DNA of 64,000 nt from Sipunculus nudus (Eukaryota; Annelida; Sipuncula; Golfingiida; Sipunculidae): the NCBI GenBank assembly GCA_026874595.1, contig CM049321.1, forward strand, positions 46,183,797 to 46,247,796. The letters run 5' to 3'. Positions 24,900-36,390 of the stretch are shown one piece after another. How positions within the stretch are numbered: position 1 is the first letter of the stretch; each line of letters starts with the position of its first letter. The position numbers and the translations under genes are program-made. A model generated the notes under the pieces. The model was not told the origin of the DNA. It saw nothing but the letters and a program-made list of their open reading frames with translations, and ran no database searches.

Positions 24900-25189
24900 A
24901 TTTTGATAAGCTTAGGGTCATCAAAGGTAATACGCAATTTGACGGGTTGACTAGTAAAATTAGTCAAATGACAAGTCTTTAGGCTTGTCAATTACCCAAT
25001 AACGACCCTTGGAACTCAAAAACGAAACTCATCAAATCGCTTTAGACTTACGTTGGGCAATATTTTTATGTTGTAAATTGTGAGTAAATGATATAAACAG
25101 ACAAAACTTGAAAAAAAAACTATATTGTTTTATAAACAACCAAGTAATGCTACACAGTAAATCATACAATAACACATGAATTGAGTGTC
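24900..25189. other. No gene seen
   Basis: AT-rich sequence between the MULE remnant and the first (TA)n tract; nothing recognised. Confidence 0.5.
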
Positions 25190-25262
25190 AGTAGATATAT
25201 ATAAATATATATATATATTTATATATATGTATATATATACATATATATATGTGTGTGTGTTT
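25190..25262. repeat. Imperfect (TA)n with (TG)n tail
   Basis: Alternating TA with TTTA/TGTA interruptions ending in GTGTGTGTGT. Confidence 0.9.
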
Positions 25263-25412
25263 TTATAATTTATATTTTTTAACTTGAAAAGTGCCTCACC
25301 ATAATGTTTATTGCAAGTAAATTATAAACCAGTTCTGCATATATAATTTGCCATGTTTTGACCAATAAAATAGAGGTTAATAAGTAAAACAGTAGATGAG
25401 AAACTGGGATAA

Positions 25413-25424
25413 TATGTATATATA

Positions 25425-25472
<48 letters not shown>
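25413..25472. repeat. (TA)n microsatellite
   Basis: About 60 bp of nearly perfect alternating TA. Confidence 0.95.
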
Positions 25473-25475
<3 letters not shown>

Positions 25476-26660
25476 TTATATAAGTTGTAAATAGGAATAT
25501 ACCTTAAAACCTTATATAAATCTGCAATTTGTATTCATGAAAACACTTCTTGATGGATATTTGTGGTGCCTGGTACAAAGTAAAAATATGATTTATAACA
25601 GAACATATTTCAAATATGTATATAGAAACCATAGTAGAAAATCATATATGTGTGTGTGTGTCATGTTTATGCACTCACAAATCTGTGTCGCCACTCAAAG
25701 AGATCAGTCCTTCATCAGTACATTAAGTTTAGTTATTACATTAAGCACGGTCTTGAAGTGTTCCTTTGCTTTCATGGACTTGTCTTGCATCATCCCATCC
25801 CCCAACTGAAGTATAACCTTATGGAAAAATAAATGGGATTTCAGCTAAGAATTTGAATATGCAAGGTTAAAGAATAAGCTTGCAGACAGAAACGTGAGCA
25901 CAGCTGATGACAAGAAGTGATCTGGCAGACACTGATGTCATCTATATATAGTCTGAAGGGAGAATCCAGCCAGGGACTGTTCATCATATACAATCTGTAT
26001 AGGCTCATCTGGCTGTACCTACAATACAAGGTTATGGTACATCTGTAAATAAATCTCATATTGTAAAATACAGTTAAGTGGTATTACATTTGCTCCGTTG
26101 TATGTGTTTATCAACTATATCATTAAAACTGTTTAATGGAATAAATATAAAAAAGCATGAGAAACCTTTATATAATTTGTGTTCCACAAACTGTCATTCT
26201 GATTTGGCGAAAGAAAAGTATTGAAACAATGTGATGATGTTCATTATAAATATTTAAGCATTCTTTTCTATATCGAGCCAAAAAAATGTAATGCTTTTGA
26301 ATCATATGTTTCTGTGAAACACTCTTGTATGTAAAATGATTGTATTCCTGTTCAGTAACCATGAAACAGCTGCACTTCTCTTTCAGCAGACCCTGGACAT
26401 CAACATATGTTAAAGCAGGCATAATTGCAGAAAAAAGTTAAAATAGTCAGAATTTCTTTTTTTTAACCCTAAATAGTGTTTATGTCATTGTATACCAGTT
26501 TCATATTTATAAACTAAGAAAAAGAATTTAAATCGAGACGTTTATATTTTTTCTTTATAGTTAATACTATTAACTGCTTTATTACTTACTCAATTTATAT
26601 AATTTAACTTCAATGTATACCAGGGCATGTCCTGTGGTATTAATTCAAAATATATCTTAC
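25473..26660. other. No assigned gene; possibly intron of the split SAMD3-like gene
   Basis: On the minus strand this lies downstream of a good donor (GTAAGA at 26660-26655), so it may be intron. A candidate exon 'GGTCTGCTGAAAGAGAAGTG' (about 26393 downward, after GATGTCCAG) matches the required phase but has a weak donor and no recognisable motif. I do not claim it. Confidence 0.4.
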
Positions 26661-26728
26661 CTTTTCGTTTGTCCTCAGTAAGCTCTTCCTGTAAATGTGC
26701 CATCAATGTCTTCAGCAGAGAAGGCTTT
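26661..26728 (-). pseudogene. Split exon, 3' half, of SAMD3-like gene
   Basis: On the minus strand one frame reads KPSLLKTLMAHLQEELTEDK and RK, ending at AAAAG|GTAAGATA, a strong donor. It abuts the 5' end of element B2 in the element's T-run. The other half of the exon lies on the far side of B2 (29356-29471). Read across the element, the two halves form one coding-like exon. The Leu-rich 'LL..L...L.ED' pattern fits the region before the LLP.LL motif in SAMD3-like proteins, but the piece is too short to assign alone. Confidence 0.55.
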
Positions 26729-26729
26729 T

Positions 26730-29355
26730 TAGCTCAGCTGACTATAAGTCATCTGAGCTATAGTCGTGGTCCATTGTCCGTCGTCCGTCCGTCTGTCCGT
26801 CCGTCCGTCCGTCCGTCCGTCCGTCCGTCCGTAGATGTGGCACGTTTTGAAACCGTAAGACCTAGGAATCCAAAATTCAGCATAATGTTAGATGTCCCCA
26901 AGATCTCCTACCAAGCCAAAAACTGGGTCTTTGCGACTTCATTCCTTTGAGAAATTAAGGAAAAACCTCAATTTTTTATTAAAAACCTATTTTCACACTT
27001 TAGGACTGCCTAATATCAAAACCACTCATCTGTTTTTCCTCATATTTCCTATAAATAATCCCCTATATAATTCCTATGTACATGCCAGAAATTAGGTCTG
27101 TATTATTTAATTTAAAAAAGTTATGGGCCCAAACATAATGCATTTTTTAAATAATCAGGAAAGAAATTTTATCACTTGACACAAAACTTGTTAAAGCTAA
27201 GCACTTTTTTTCCAGTAATATTACTTTTATTAATCAAAATTAAATTGTATACCCAAAATTAGATCAAAATCTTTAAAATTTTTAAAAATATTAGCAAAAA
27301 TAAAAAATTGGTACCTTAAATTTTGCCCAACTTTGACCATGGCACATTTTTTTGCTGTAACTGCTGTGGATTTAATTTTCACAGCATGTTTTTGTTAGCA
27401 TATCAACTGTTAACACCAAAAATTTGAAACCAGTTGATCAAAAACTGTAGATTTTATTCAAGTTTTCAAGCACCATGTCACATATTGCTTGTGTTATGCA
27501 GTTTGCTAGAGCTCAGCTCCCGAGCTTCAGCTCTAAGTTCCTTAAATTTGGCATACAGTTAGATTTCTCCAAAATCCCCTACCATGCCAAGAATTTGGTC
27601 ACTAGGACTTAATTCCTTCGAGATATCAATGAAAAACTTAATTTTTCCATTAAAAACCCAATGTTACACTTTAAGACTGCCTAATATCAAAACCACTGAT
27701 CTGACTTTGATCATATATAATATACATATTTTTCTATACATTCACTATGCACATGCCAGAAATGATGTCAGTATTGTGTATTTTTTTTAAGTTATGGGCC
27801 CAAACATAATGCACTTTGTAAAAAATCAAGAAATATATTTACTCCCTTAACAAGGGCATTGCTGAAGCTAGAGATCTTTTTTGTCAGGGATGTAACATTA
27901 TTTAATCAAGATTCAATTGAATACCCAAAATTAGTTCTGAATTTTTCAAATTTTATAAGTTATTAGTATAAATATAAAATTAGTACCTTAAGTTTTGCCC
28001 AACTGTGACCATGGCACGTTTGTTTCCCGTGAGCACTGTTGATATAATTTTCATATCATGCACACATAAGGATTTCAGCTTTTCAGTTTAGAAAGCTGAA
28101 AGAAATTTGCCAAATATTGTAGCTTTTATTAATGTTTTTTATGAGACCCTGTCAGACTTTGGCTCTCTCCAGCCCCTCTTGAGTCACCTGTATGTTGACC
28201 TTGTTGACCTTTCATCAAATTATGCACGCTTGAGGGGAGAATCCAGGCAGCTGATGGCCAGCCACAGTTGATCCAGGTGTTCAACCCAACTCATCTAGTA
28301 GTTTTAACCAACAACATAACAATAAACAATAAATTAATAAATTTTATTGGTTTTTAATAACAAATTAAAGAAAAATAGAAAAGGAATTTGTTAGTTTATA
28401 ATAACAGGAAATTAACTTGCAGTTACTGATGATATAAGAATCTTGTATCGATGGGTAGAATGTCACATATTCCAAATAACACCATGCAGTCACCTATGGC
28501 ATTTTTCAGTTCATTTTTAATGATAAAGAAGTAAATCATATTATTCATTACTAATCATTAAGGATTATATGAAGGAAATTAATGATAGACAAAGATGCAG
28601 TTGATAATATTAATCTAGATTCCTACTGTGTCTAGTGTGTACATTGATGTGAAATTAGTCCAAAATGAATTCTTACAGTTATTTTTTAATATAAATAAAA
28701 GCCATAAAACCAGGTACTTATGATCATTATTTAAATGTGTGAATTTTGTATATTCTGGATTCTCAACATCATTGTTTGGTGAAAACTGAATAAATACCAG
28801 ACATGGTGCGAATACTTTGTAATTGTATTTAAATACGAATATGATTATGTACTCCATTATAAAATTTCTTGCATAAAGAATGGGAATTCAGGTAAAAATG
28901 AAAGTATATGAATACTCGTGCAAATACTTTCAAAATGTATTCATGAATGCATTCATGAATATATTCTTTAATATTATTTTAATAATCATATCAATTATAT
29001 TTCATTTTAAAAAATCATATGATTCTCTTATTATTTTTAATAAAAATTATATTTGGGACAATATTTGTAATTTTTTTAATAAATAGTTAAACTCTTATAT
29101 TATATGTTCTGCTTATAAGTTATATGGCCAAGTCAAAATCTGTGTGACAGTAGTACTCCATTTGTTAATAAATAAATGAAATCAATCCTCTTCCCTGTCT
29201 CCAAAGGTACTATCAAAATCATACATAAGCTAAACAACAACAACTCATAATACAGCTTATATTTATTACCACACAAAACCAGCATGTGCCTCATTTCTAA
29301 ATAATATTTTTTTATCATATATAACAGCTGAGCGTCGTGACCCATAGGTCCCTTG
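26730..29355 (+). mobile_element. Helitron-like element B2, uninterrupted copy
   Basis: It has the 5' hairpin at 26731-26759, a (TCCG)n leader, and two long core units marked by '..CTGCCTAATATCAAAACCAC' near 27005 and 27675. The 3' end is CAGCTGAGCGTCGTGACCC, ATAGGTCCCTTG and T. At 2626 bp it is the cleanest B-family reference in the window and shows the empty site that A occupies in B1. It lies within an exon of a minus-strand gene. No open frame resembles a Rep/helicase, so it is non-autonomous. Confidence 0.82.
26773..26832 (+). repeat. (TCCG)n microsatellite in the B2 leader
   Basis: About twelve GTCC/GTCCG-type units in a row. A shorter version occurs in B1 (about 12525-12572). Confidence 0.92.
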
Positions 29356-29471
29356 TTCTTTTCTGGTATGCCCAGCAGAAGCTTCTGTACGGCCCTGCTA
29401 TAGTTTCTTGTAAACTGATCCAGCTGATCAGCCAGATTCTTCCCTGATAGCCGGCCATATTCCAATACCAA
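29356..29471 (-). pseudogene. Split exon, 5' half, of SAMD3-like gene
   Basis: After an acceptor (CATTGACAG at 29480-29472) the minus strand reads in phase 0 LVLEYGRLSGKNLADQLDQF and TRNYSRAVQKLLLGIPEK, and is then cut by element B2's 3' end. The previous exon (29972-30331) ends in phase 0 at GATGAG|GTAGGT, so the junction phase matches. Together they give 'FPWLADEDE' followed by 'LVLEYGRL', the usual order of this domain. Coding-like, but the gene is disrupted. Confidence 0.65.
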
Positions 29472-29658
29472 CTGTCAATGACAAAAGTCAGTGTTGTTAC
29501 ACTTGATGTGGCATGTTCTGTTTAATAAATATGTATACATTGAAACTAATAGAGCTAATATTAAAATGGTATGATATAATAAATGTTATATATAGTAATG
29601 TTGGGCAGGACAAACAATAATGTACACATACTAAAAGCTGCATAACATTTACATGATT

Positions 29659-29682
29659 TATGTATTATATATATATATGAGA

Positions 29683-29717
<35 letters not shown>
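29659..29717 (+). repeat. (TA)n then (GA)n microsatellite
   Basis: About 18 bp of TA followed by about 38 bp of GA repeats with one GGGA interruption. Confidence 0.93.
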
Positions 29718-29720
<3 letters not shown>

Positions 29721-29785
29721 AGCCATGTTAGTTTCTCAGTGTCCCTTTGTTTCTTCATCTGATTCTCTATATACATATATTTATC

Positions 29786-29791
29786 TATCTA

Positions 29792-29824
<33 letters not shown>

Positions 29825-29827
29825 CTA

Positions 29828-29869
<42 letters not shown>

Positions 29870-29880
29870 AAAATATATAT
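29786..29880. repeat. (TA)n / TATC microsatellite block
   Basis: Long alternating TA runs interrupted by TATCTATCTG, lying within the intron of the SAMD3-like remnant. Confidence 0.9.
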
Positions 29881-29971
29881 GTAGATGTGTTTGTGTGTGT
29901 GATAGTATGCGTGTATGTATGAGCAGTCATTACAGACATAAGTTAACTAAGCATTCTATAGAACAACCTAC

Positions 29972-30331
29972 CTCATCCTCATCTGCTAGCCAGGGGAATT
30001 CTTCTAATACCTCCATGACAACTACCAACTGTTACCTGGTTGCCAGTGTTTTCCCAATCAGTAACTCTACCTGCTTGGAGTCAGGCTTCTTTGAACGGAC
30101 CCTTTTGTGTTCCCTCATCCACTCGCTGTGAGTTCGGAGACTGTTCTCATCCTCTTCGACAGGGACATCCAGCAGATAATTCACCACCCCAAACCATGCC
30201 CCTTATTGCCTTTCTTTGGAGTTGTTTCTTGGGATTCATCAGTTTTCCTTATGTTATGGACGGACTATACTATAGTCTCTTCGACGCTTGGTATTCTGGA
30301 AGATGTGGCATAGTCTTTTCCTCCATTGTGC
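29972..30331 (-). pseudogene. Exon of a broken SAMD3-like gene
   Basis: After an acceptor (ACTTCAG|GCACAATGG) it reads MEEKTMPHLPEYQASKRL and then meets a stop. A later stretch in another frame reads VNYLLDVPVEEDENSLRTHS, EWMREHKRVRSKKPDSKQVE, LLIGKTLATR. After one more shift comes MEVLEEFPWLADEDE and the donor GAG|GTAGGT. This order (LPEY.., NYL.D.P..ED..S....W, K.V..L...T...R, EVLE.FPWL) is what I recall of uncharacterised multi-exon proteins often auto-named SAMD3-like in molluscs and fishes. Function is unknown. At least one stop and two frame changes make it a pseudogene unless the sequence has errors. Family call from memory. Confidence 0.55.
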
Positions 30332-30677
30332 CTGAAGTAAAAACAATTTGCATTGTCATATTGTAGTACACATGCTTTAATAACAAGAGTATCAGTAATG
30401 CCGTATCTATTAATGGATGCTAATTGAAATTGAAATGAGTTTAAATTATTTAGTCTAGCCAAGGTTTACCAGAAGTGCTGCTGCATCAGTAGTCCAATCA
30501 AAGTCTTTCCAAATAATGTTTGTCTTTATATTTCATTTCCACTTATGAAGATGCAAATATTTCCGTCATTTCTGACAACGCTTCATGGCCTACAGGTACA
30601 CTGTCAATCAACATAAACCAGACCAATCGTTAGCATTTTATGTGTACTTCCTAATAATACCAAACATGAGCAAGAAA
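30332..30677. other. No gene seen
   Basis: Short spacer between the SAMD3-like remnant and inverted element B3; nothing recognised. Confidence 0.5.
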
Positions 30678-31276
30678 CAAGGGACCCATGGGTCACATCG
30701 CTCAGCTGAATTTTGGAAAATATAAGTAACTGCATATTATATATTTAATATTTTGGTTTTTGAAAGCTGTGAGAAAATGGCCCTGCTAAAATGAAACTCT
30801 GTAAATTATATAATAATGGACATGAGCTAAACCATTTAGTGATGCACCAAGGGAACAAATAGGTCTACGGTAAGTGTTATATAAAAGTAACATTTCATAA
30901 ACAAATAATGTGAGAAGGTAATTAAGTTTTCAAAAGTTAAATATATGGCCATATGAGTTAAAAATTAATCCCACAAAGTTTGACCAATATTCCTAATTTT
31001 AATACTAAGTTAACAGTGTTATTCACACCTAGGCCCTGCCAACTTTAAGAGATATGAATGAAATGCTACAAAGTATTTATATCTTCTTAAATCTTGTCAG
31101 TTAGCACTTACATTAGATCCTAATATTTTATCACATTTGAATATTAGGATTAAATTCCTGATTTTTCTTTATTTAAAAAAATCAAAATTGTCTAAGTCTC
31201 ATCAAAAAGAATTTATTTAACATTAAAATAATAAGATTCATCTTGTTTATTAGTCCTGCATGTGTATTGAAGGGGT

Positions 31277-31395
31277 GGGGGGGGGGGGTTCTGTTGTTAC
31301 TGCTCGTTGCTGAAAAATGTTAATTTTAAGATTCATCTAGTTCATAGTACAGGTCTGTCAACAGAATGGGGTGTGTGTGTGGGGGGGGGGGGGGG
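31277..31395 (+). repeat. Two poly-G runs
   Basis: G12 at 31277-31288 and G15 at 31381-31395, the latter after a (GT)n. They are potential G-quadruplex sites and prone to length error. Confidence 0.9.
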
Positions 31396-31487
31396 AGAAA
31401 AAGGCTCCCTGTGGTATGGTATTAACTGCAGACAGCATGATCAAGCTCAACTCAGTGGAGAGAGGGCTTGCCCTAGTGATGGAATTG

Positions 31488-32562
31488 CATAACATTATGC
31501 CAACAGCCTGGGGAGCATAGAGAGCAGCACTGAATGACCTAGCAACAGTGACCAAAGTGGACTGTTTGACAATGTAAGGGAATACAACAAGAGCCTAAAA
31601 AAAATTAATAACTAGCCTAATTTTGCAGCTTTTATTTTCAAATTTAAGATTTTAACAGATTAAATCCTTATGTGCATGCTGTGAAAATTGGCGTGGCCAA
31701 AGTTGGGCAAAATTTAAGGTACCAATTTTTTATTTTGCTGATATTTTAAAAGATTTTGATCTAATTTTGGGTTTACAATTTAATTTTGATTAATTAAAGT
31801 TATTTTACTGGAAAAAAGGTCCTTAGCTTTAACGGGTTTTGTGTTAAGCGATCAAATATCTTTCCTGATTTTTTACAAGGTGCATTATGTTTGAGCCCAT
31901 AACTTTCTTAAATTGTATAATTCAGACCTTATTTCTGGCATGTACATAGGAACAATATAGAGGAATATTTATGGTAAATATGAGGAAAAATAGATGAGTG
32001 GTTTTGATATTAGGCAGTCCTTAAATGTGAAAATAGGTTTTTAATAAAAAATGAGGTTTTTCCTTAATTTCTCAAAGGAACAAAGTTGCAAAGACCCAGT
32101 TTTCAGCTTGGCAGGAGATCTTGGGGACATCTAACATTATGCCAACAGCCTGGGGAGCATAGAGAGCTGGGCTGGATGACCTACAGAGACCAAAGTGAAT
32201 ACAACAAGAGCCTCCAAAAAAATTCAATAACTAGCCTAATTCTGCAGCTTTTATTTTCAGATTTCAACAGATTAAATCCCTTAGTGTACATGCTGTGAAA
32301 ATTAAATCCACAGAACTTATATGAAAAAAAAAGTGCCATGGCCAAAGGTTGGGAACAATTTAAGGTACCAATTTTTTATTTTTGCTAATATTTTAAATAA
32401 TTTAAAAGATTTTGATCTAATTTTGGGTATACAATTTAATTTTGATTAATTAAAGTTATATTACTGGATAAAAAGTCCATAGTTTTAACATGTTTTGTGT
32501 TAAGTGATCAAATATCTTTCCTATTTTTTTACAAAATGCATTATGTTTGAGCCCATAACTTT
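31488..32562 (+). repeat. Tandem duplication of about 645 bp inside B3
   Basis: A unit beginning CATTATGCCAACAGCCTGGG and GAGCATAGAGAGC starts near 31492 and again near 32137. Each is followed by 'CAACAAGAGCCT', 'AATAACTAGCCTAATT.TGCAG' and the reversed B core. The second copy is cut by D2 at 32563. The duplication therefore predates the D2 insertion. Confidence 0.8.
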
Positions 32563-34988
32563 TTAGCGAAGCTGTGAGCTTATGCGATGGCAACGTCGTC
32601 CGTCCGCCGTTTAGGCCTGGCTTTCCGCCATCCATGGCTGTAAGTCAGAAACTGTCGGAGCTAGCAGCTCCAAATTACATGTAAAAATTTGTCACATGTG
32701 AAACTTGGTGCCCTGGAGCTTATTGTTGGGTATCTGCATTAATTTAGATTTTATAGAGAAAAAGCTTAAAAACCTTTAAAAATCTTCTTCTCTGAAACTG
32801 TTAAGCCAAATTGTCCAATATTTCACAAAAAAGATCCCTGGAACAATCTCTCTCAAGTTTGTTCGAATGGTTCCAGTTTGGAGATTTTTGGCCAAGTTAC
32901 AGAAGGTTGAACTTAGTCATTTGTCCAAAAAAGCACACTAAAATTAAATCTCAAAAACGGCTAGAGCTATAATGACCAAATTTTATACCAATGTTTGTCA
33001 CATATGTCATATCTGATTTTGAGGTATTGGTGGCGCCACCTACATTGATGTGTTTTTTACAAGCGAAAACGTAATTTTAAACTCTTCTAGCTAATACACT
33101 GATTTATGATGAAACTGTTCAGCTGATTGGTTTAAACTTTACAAGAATTATTCTATGGTAGGGTTCTGCCAGTTTTATAAGAATAGATTGGATAAATACA
33201 GTTTTAAAAAAGCATTGTAGCCAATTGAAAAAGGCTTTCTGTATTTGAAAACAGATTTGACTTCATACTGAGTTTCAGCAGCCAAGTCAAGAGGTCACTC
33301 AGTACAAACAGGTGGGGTCCAGACATCACCATGGCAACTGACCTGGCTGGGGGGGGGGGGGTGTCTAGACAATGTGTCTAGACGTCTGGACTCATTGTTT
33401 AGAAGCAGAATTCCCAGATTATTGGAACTGTATCTTTCAACTGTTTGAAAAAACTTGGTTTGCATTTTAAGCGAATCGGTTTATCATCAGGTCACATGTG
33501 AACTGCTGCACCCTCATTTTTGGTTGACCTCTGACATTTCCTTGCTGCCCAGCGTCTATTTGTGCGTCTGTTTCCACACATAAACCCACATATCTCGGGA
33601 ACCATTTGACCGATCAGGCTAGAAATTTTGCACAAATGTAGCCCTTTGATAGCTTTATAACATACACTAAAATTGGTGGCGCCACCTGCAACCATTTTTG
33701 CACAGCGTCCATCTGTTCATCTGCCTTCGGATAATATTACTCATATCTCTGCAGTGATTTGACTTATCCACCTGAAATTTTGCAGGTTTATACATCATGG
33801 ACAGCTTTCTCAATTTTATGACAGGTGGCGCCACCTACATTCACATTTACTCTGCAGACATCTAAGCTCATATCTCGAGAACAGTTTGACTGATTGAGCC
33901 AAAATTTTGCATGTGTATAGATCTTACATAGCTCTTCATCATAGGCAAAACTGGTGGCGCCACCTGCAACCACTTATGCACAGCGTCCATCTGTTGATCT
34001 GCCTTTGGATAAAATCACTCATATTTCAGCAGTGGTTTGACTAATCCACCTGAAATTTTGCAGGTTTATACATCCTGGACAACTTTCTTGATTTATATCA
34101 GGTGGTGCCACCTACATTCGCATTTACTCTGCAGACATCCAAGCTCATATCTCAGGAACCGTTTGACCGATTGGGCCAAAATTTTGCATGTGTATAGATC
34201 TTACATAGCTCTTCATCATAGGCAAAACTGGTGGCGCCAACTACAATCATAATGCACAGCGTCCATCTGTTCATCTGCCTTTGGATAAAATCACTCATAT
34301 CTCAGCCTTGGTTTGACTTTTCCACCTGAAATTTTGCAGGTTTATACATCATGGACAGCTTTCTCAATTTTATGACAGGTGGCGCCACCTACATTCACAT
34401 TTACTCTGCAGACATCCAAGCTCATATCTCGGGAACCGTTTGACTGATTAGGCCAAAATTTTGCATGTGTATAGATCTCACATAGCTCTTCATCATAGGC
34501 AAAACTGGTGGCTCCACCTGCAACCGCTTATGCACAGCATCAATCTGTTGATCTGCCTTGGGATAAAATCACTCATATCTCAGCAGTGGTTTGACTTATC
34601 CACCTGAAATTTTGCAGGTTTATACATCCTGGACAATTTTCTTGATTTTATGACAGGTGGCACCACCTACATTCACGTTTAAGCTGCAGACATCCATGCT
34701 AATATGCAACACACCACGCTCTATTCCCCTTGCCACTTAATCCATGCCTTACTTCACCCGTCCCACTCTGATTTCTGCGGATACACATAGTGGCTTGTTG
34801 ACTACCCATATTCTGGTTTTAAAATGTCCTAGTCTGAAACTTGCAGTTCAGAAACGTCCATTTTGCTGAAATCATAATGACTAAGGTAGATATGCAGGAC
34901 TTAGGAGGATCAATATTAAATTTAAAAAATAAACCTCCATTCATACTCCTAAACTTTGCACAGGTTCGCATTAGGCCTGTAGGCCTTG
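32563..34988 (+). mobile_element. Helitron-like element D2, carrying C2
   Basis: It starts in a T-run with TTAGCGAAGCTGTGAGCTTA, then TGCGATGG and a GTCGTCCGTCCGCCG leader. It ends with GCACAGGTTCGCATTAGGCC, then the perfect AGGCCT-GT-AGGCCT hairpin (34973-34986) merged into CTTG (34985-34988). It holds the D block 'GTTCGAATGGTTCCAGTTTG', 'GGTGGCGCCACCTACATTG' at about 33030, and a G13 run at 33349-33361. C2 occupies about 33480-34816. The insertion is inside inverted B3. Confidence 0.72.
33480..34816 (+). mobile_element. Helitron-like element C2, 5'-truncated
   Basis: It matches C3 from 'GGTCACATGTGAACTGCTGC' to the end '..CTTGTTGACTACCCATATTCTGG'. The ATCCGCC hairpin that opens C1 and C3 is absent. 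The core has alternating units with 'GGTGGCGCCACCTACATTCA' and 'CTGGTGGCGCCACCTGCAAC'. The terminal CTAG is CTGG here, which still fits the CTRR pattern. Confidence 0.7.
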
Positions 34989-34993
34989 TTTAA

Positions 34994-35259
34994 CCCTTTA
35001 CTGTTTACATTTATTTTAGATTTCCAACAAATTCTGACACTATTTATATTTACACTAACAGCCATAACTTTTCAAGCTTTTTTTGTAACTTTATCAAATT
35101 TTCAACAGTTCCCACTAAGAGGGTTTGCTGAAGATTATTGAAAATCATTGAAACTTAGGAATAATATGCAACATTTTTGTCCTGAAAGAATCTATACATA
35201 TCATGGCATTCTAGTTGCCCATTTTGAGTGCTCTTTAGTGGCTTGTAAACAGTAAAGGG
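34994..35259 (+). mobile_element. piggyBac-like MITE, 266 bp
   Basis: Perfect 16-bp terminal inverted repeats: CCCTTTACTGTTTACA at 34994-35009 and its complement at 35244-35259. They are flanked on both sides by TTAA (34990-34993 and 35260-35263). TTAA target plus CCCTTT terminus is the piggyBac signature. There is no transposase. It sits exactly between the 3' end of D2 and the resumed B3 text, in a TTAA that also exists in the uninterrupted B core. Confidence 0.9.
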
Positions 35260-35624
35260 TTAATTATAAAATACCGACCTAATTTCTGGCATGTACATAG
35301 GTACTATGAAGAGGAATATTTATGGCAAATGTGAGAAAAAACAGATAAGTGGTTTTCATATGAGGTGGTCCTAAAGTGTGAAAATAGGTCTTTAATAAAA
35401 AAATTGAGGTTTTCCTTCATTTCTCAAAGGAACTAAATCGCAAAGACCCAGTTTCGGCTTGGTAGGAGATCTTGGGGCCATCTAACATTATGCCGAATTT
35501 TGGACTCCTAGGTCTTACGGTTTCAAAACGTGCCACATCTATGGACAGACGGAGGGACAGATGGACAAACGATGGACAATGGACCACGACTATAGCTCAG
35601 ATGCCTTATAGTCAGCTGAGCTAA

Positions 35625-36390
35625 AAATCTGTTTTAACCCAGCTCATTGGTAAACCCCTGGGCATGTTTGTTGAATTTATGACTGCATGAACACAAGCAT
35701 GGCTCACATGGGATACTGGACCCAGACAGCTTGCAGGCTATACAGGAAATGACCAGTGTCCATGGAAACTGTGTTTGGGTTATGAGCTCACATGTAAACT
35801 ATTGTGTTAATTCATTATTCTTAGCATAATATTCCATATTAACCAGTAGGATGCATCATGTCGACCAAAATTTCAGATACTTGGTTTACTAGACTATATA
35901 CATAAGATGAAACAAAATGCATGTAACAAGTACAACTTATTCCTGATTGAACTCAAGGGTAGGCCTCTAACCTGCTACTCAAGATGTGGGCGTGCACACC
36001 ATTGAGTGTTCAGTATGGTGTTTTCATGCCTTAAATTGTAATACTGTAGCAACTATGTAGAACTCCTCTGAGAACACTGGACAGATTTAAAAAAAAAAAA
36101 TACAGTTATTGGGTCAAATGTAACAAAAGTTTTACGGGATACATTTAACTGAATCTCTCTCGAGTCTGCCAAATCTTTCTCTTAATTTGTGGTTTTCTGC
36201 CATCAGTGCTGATTTCGCTTCCTCCAGAAGTACACACTGTGGGCATTCAGCGTTGAGTAGATGTAGGAATGAGAAGTCTGTTTGACTCCTGTTGCACAAC
36301 CATCTGGCAAGGTGGCTGCTGTTGCAACATTAGGGTATTGGTGGCATATTTGTAGAATTCTTCAAGTATGGCAGATCCTGCATTTTTGCC
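35625..36390. other. No gene seen
   Basis: Unique-looking sequence after B3; no supported open frame or repeat. Confidence 0.5.

Larger units (their letters stand above)
30678..35624 (-). mobile_element. Helitron-like element B3, inverted, carrying D2 and a MITE
   Basis: The left boundary is the inverted 3' terminus (CAAGGGACCCATGGGTCACA, then TCGCTCAGCTG, from 30678). The right boundary is the inverted 5' hairpin at 35594-35622, preceded by GTCCATTGT/GTCC-type leader sequence in reverse. Reversed B-core blocks such as 'GAGATCTTGGGG.CATCTAACATTATGCC' occur at 32115-32145 and 35466-35495. Element D2 and then a piggyBac-like MITE interrupt it at 'CCCATAACTTT..'; the B text resumes at 35260 with 'TTAATTATAAAATACCGACC'. 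It also contains an internal tandem duplication. Confidence 0.72.
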
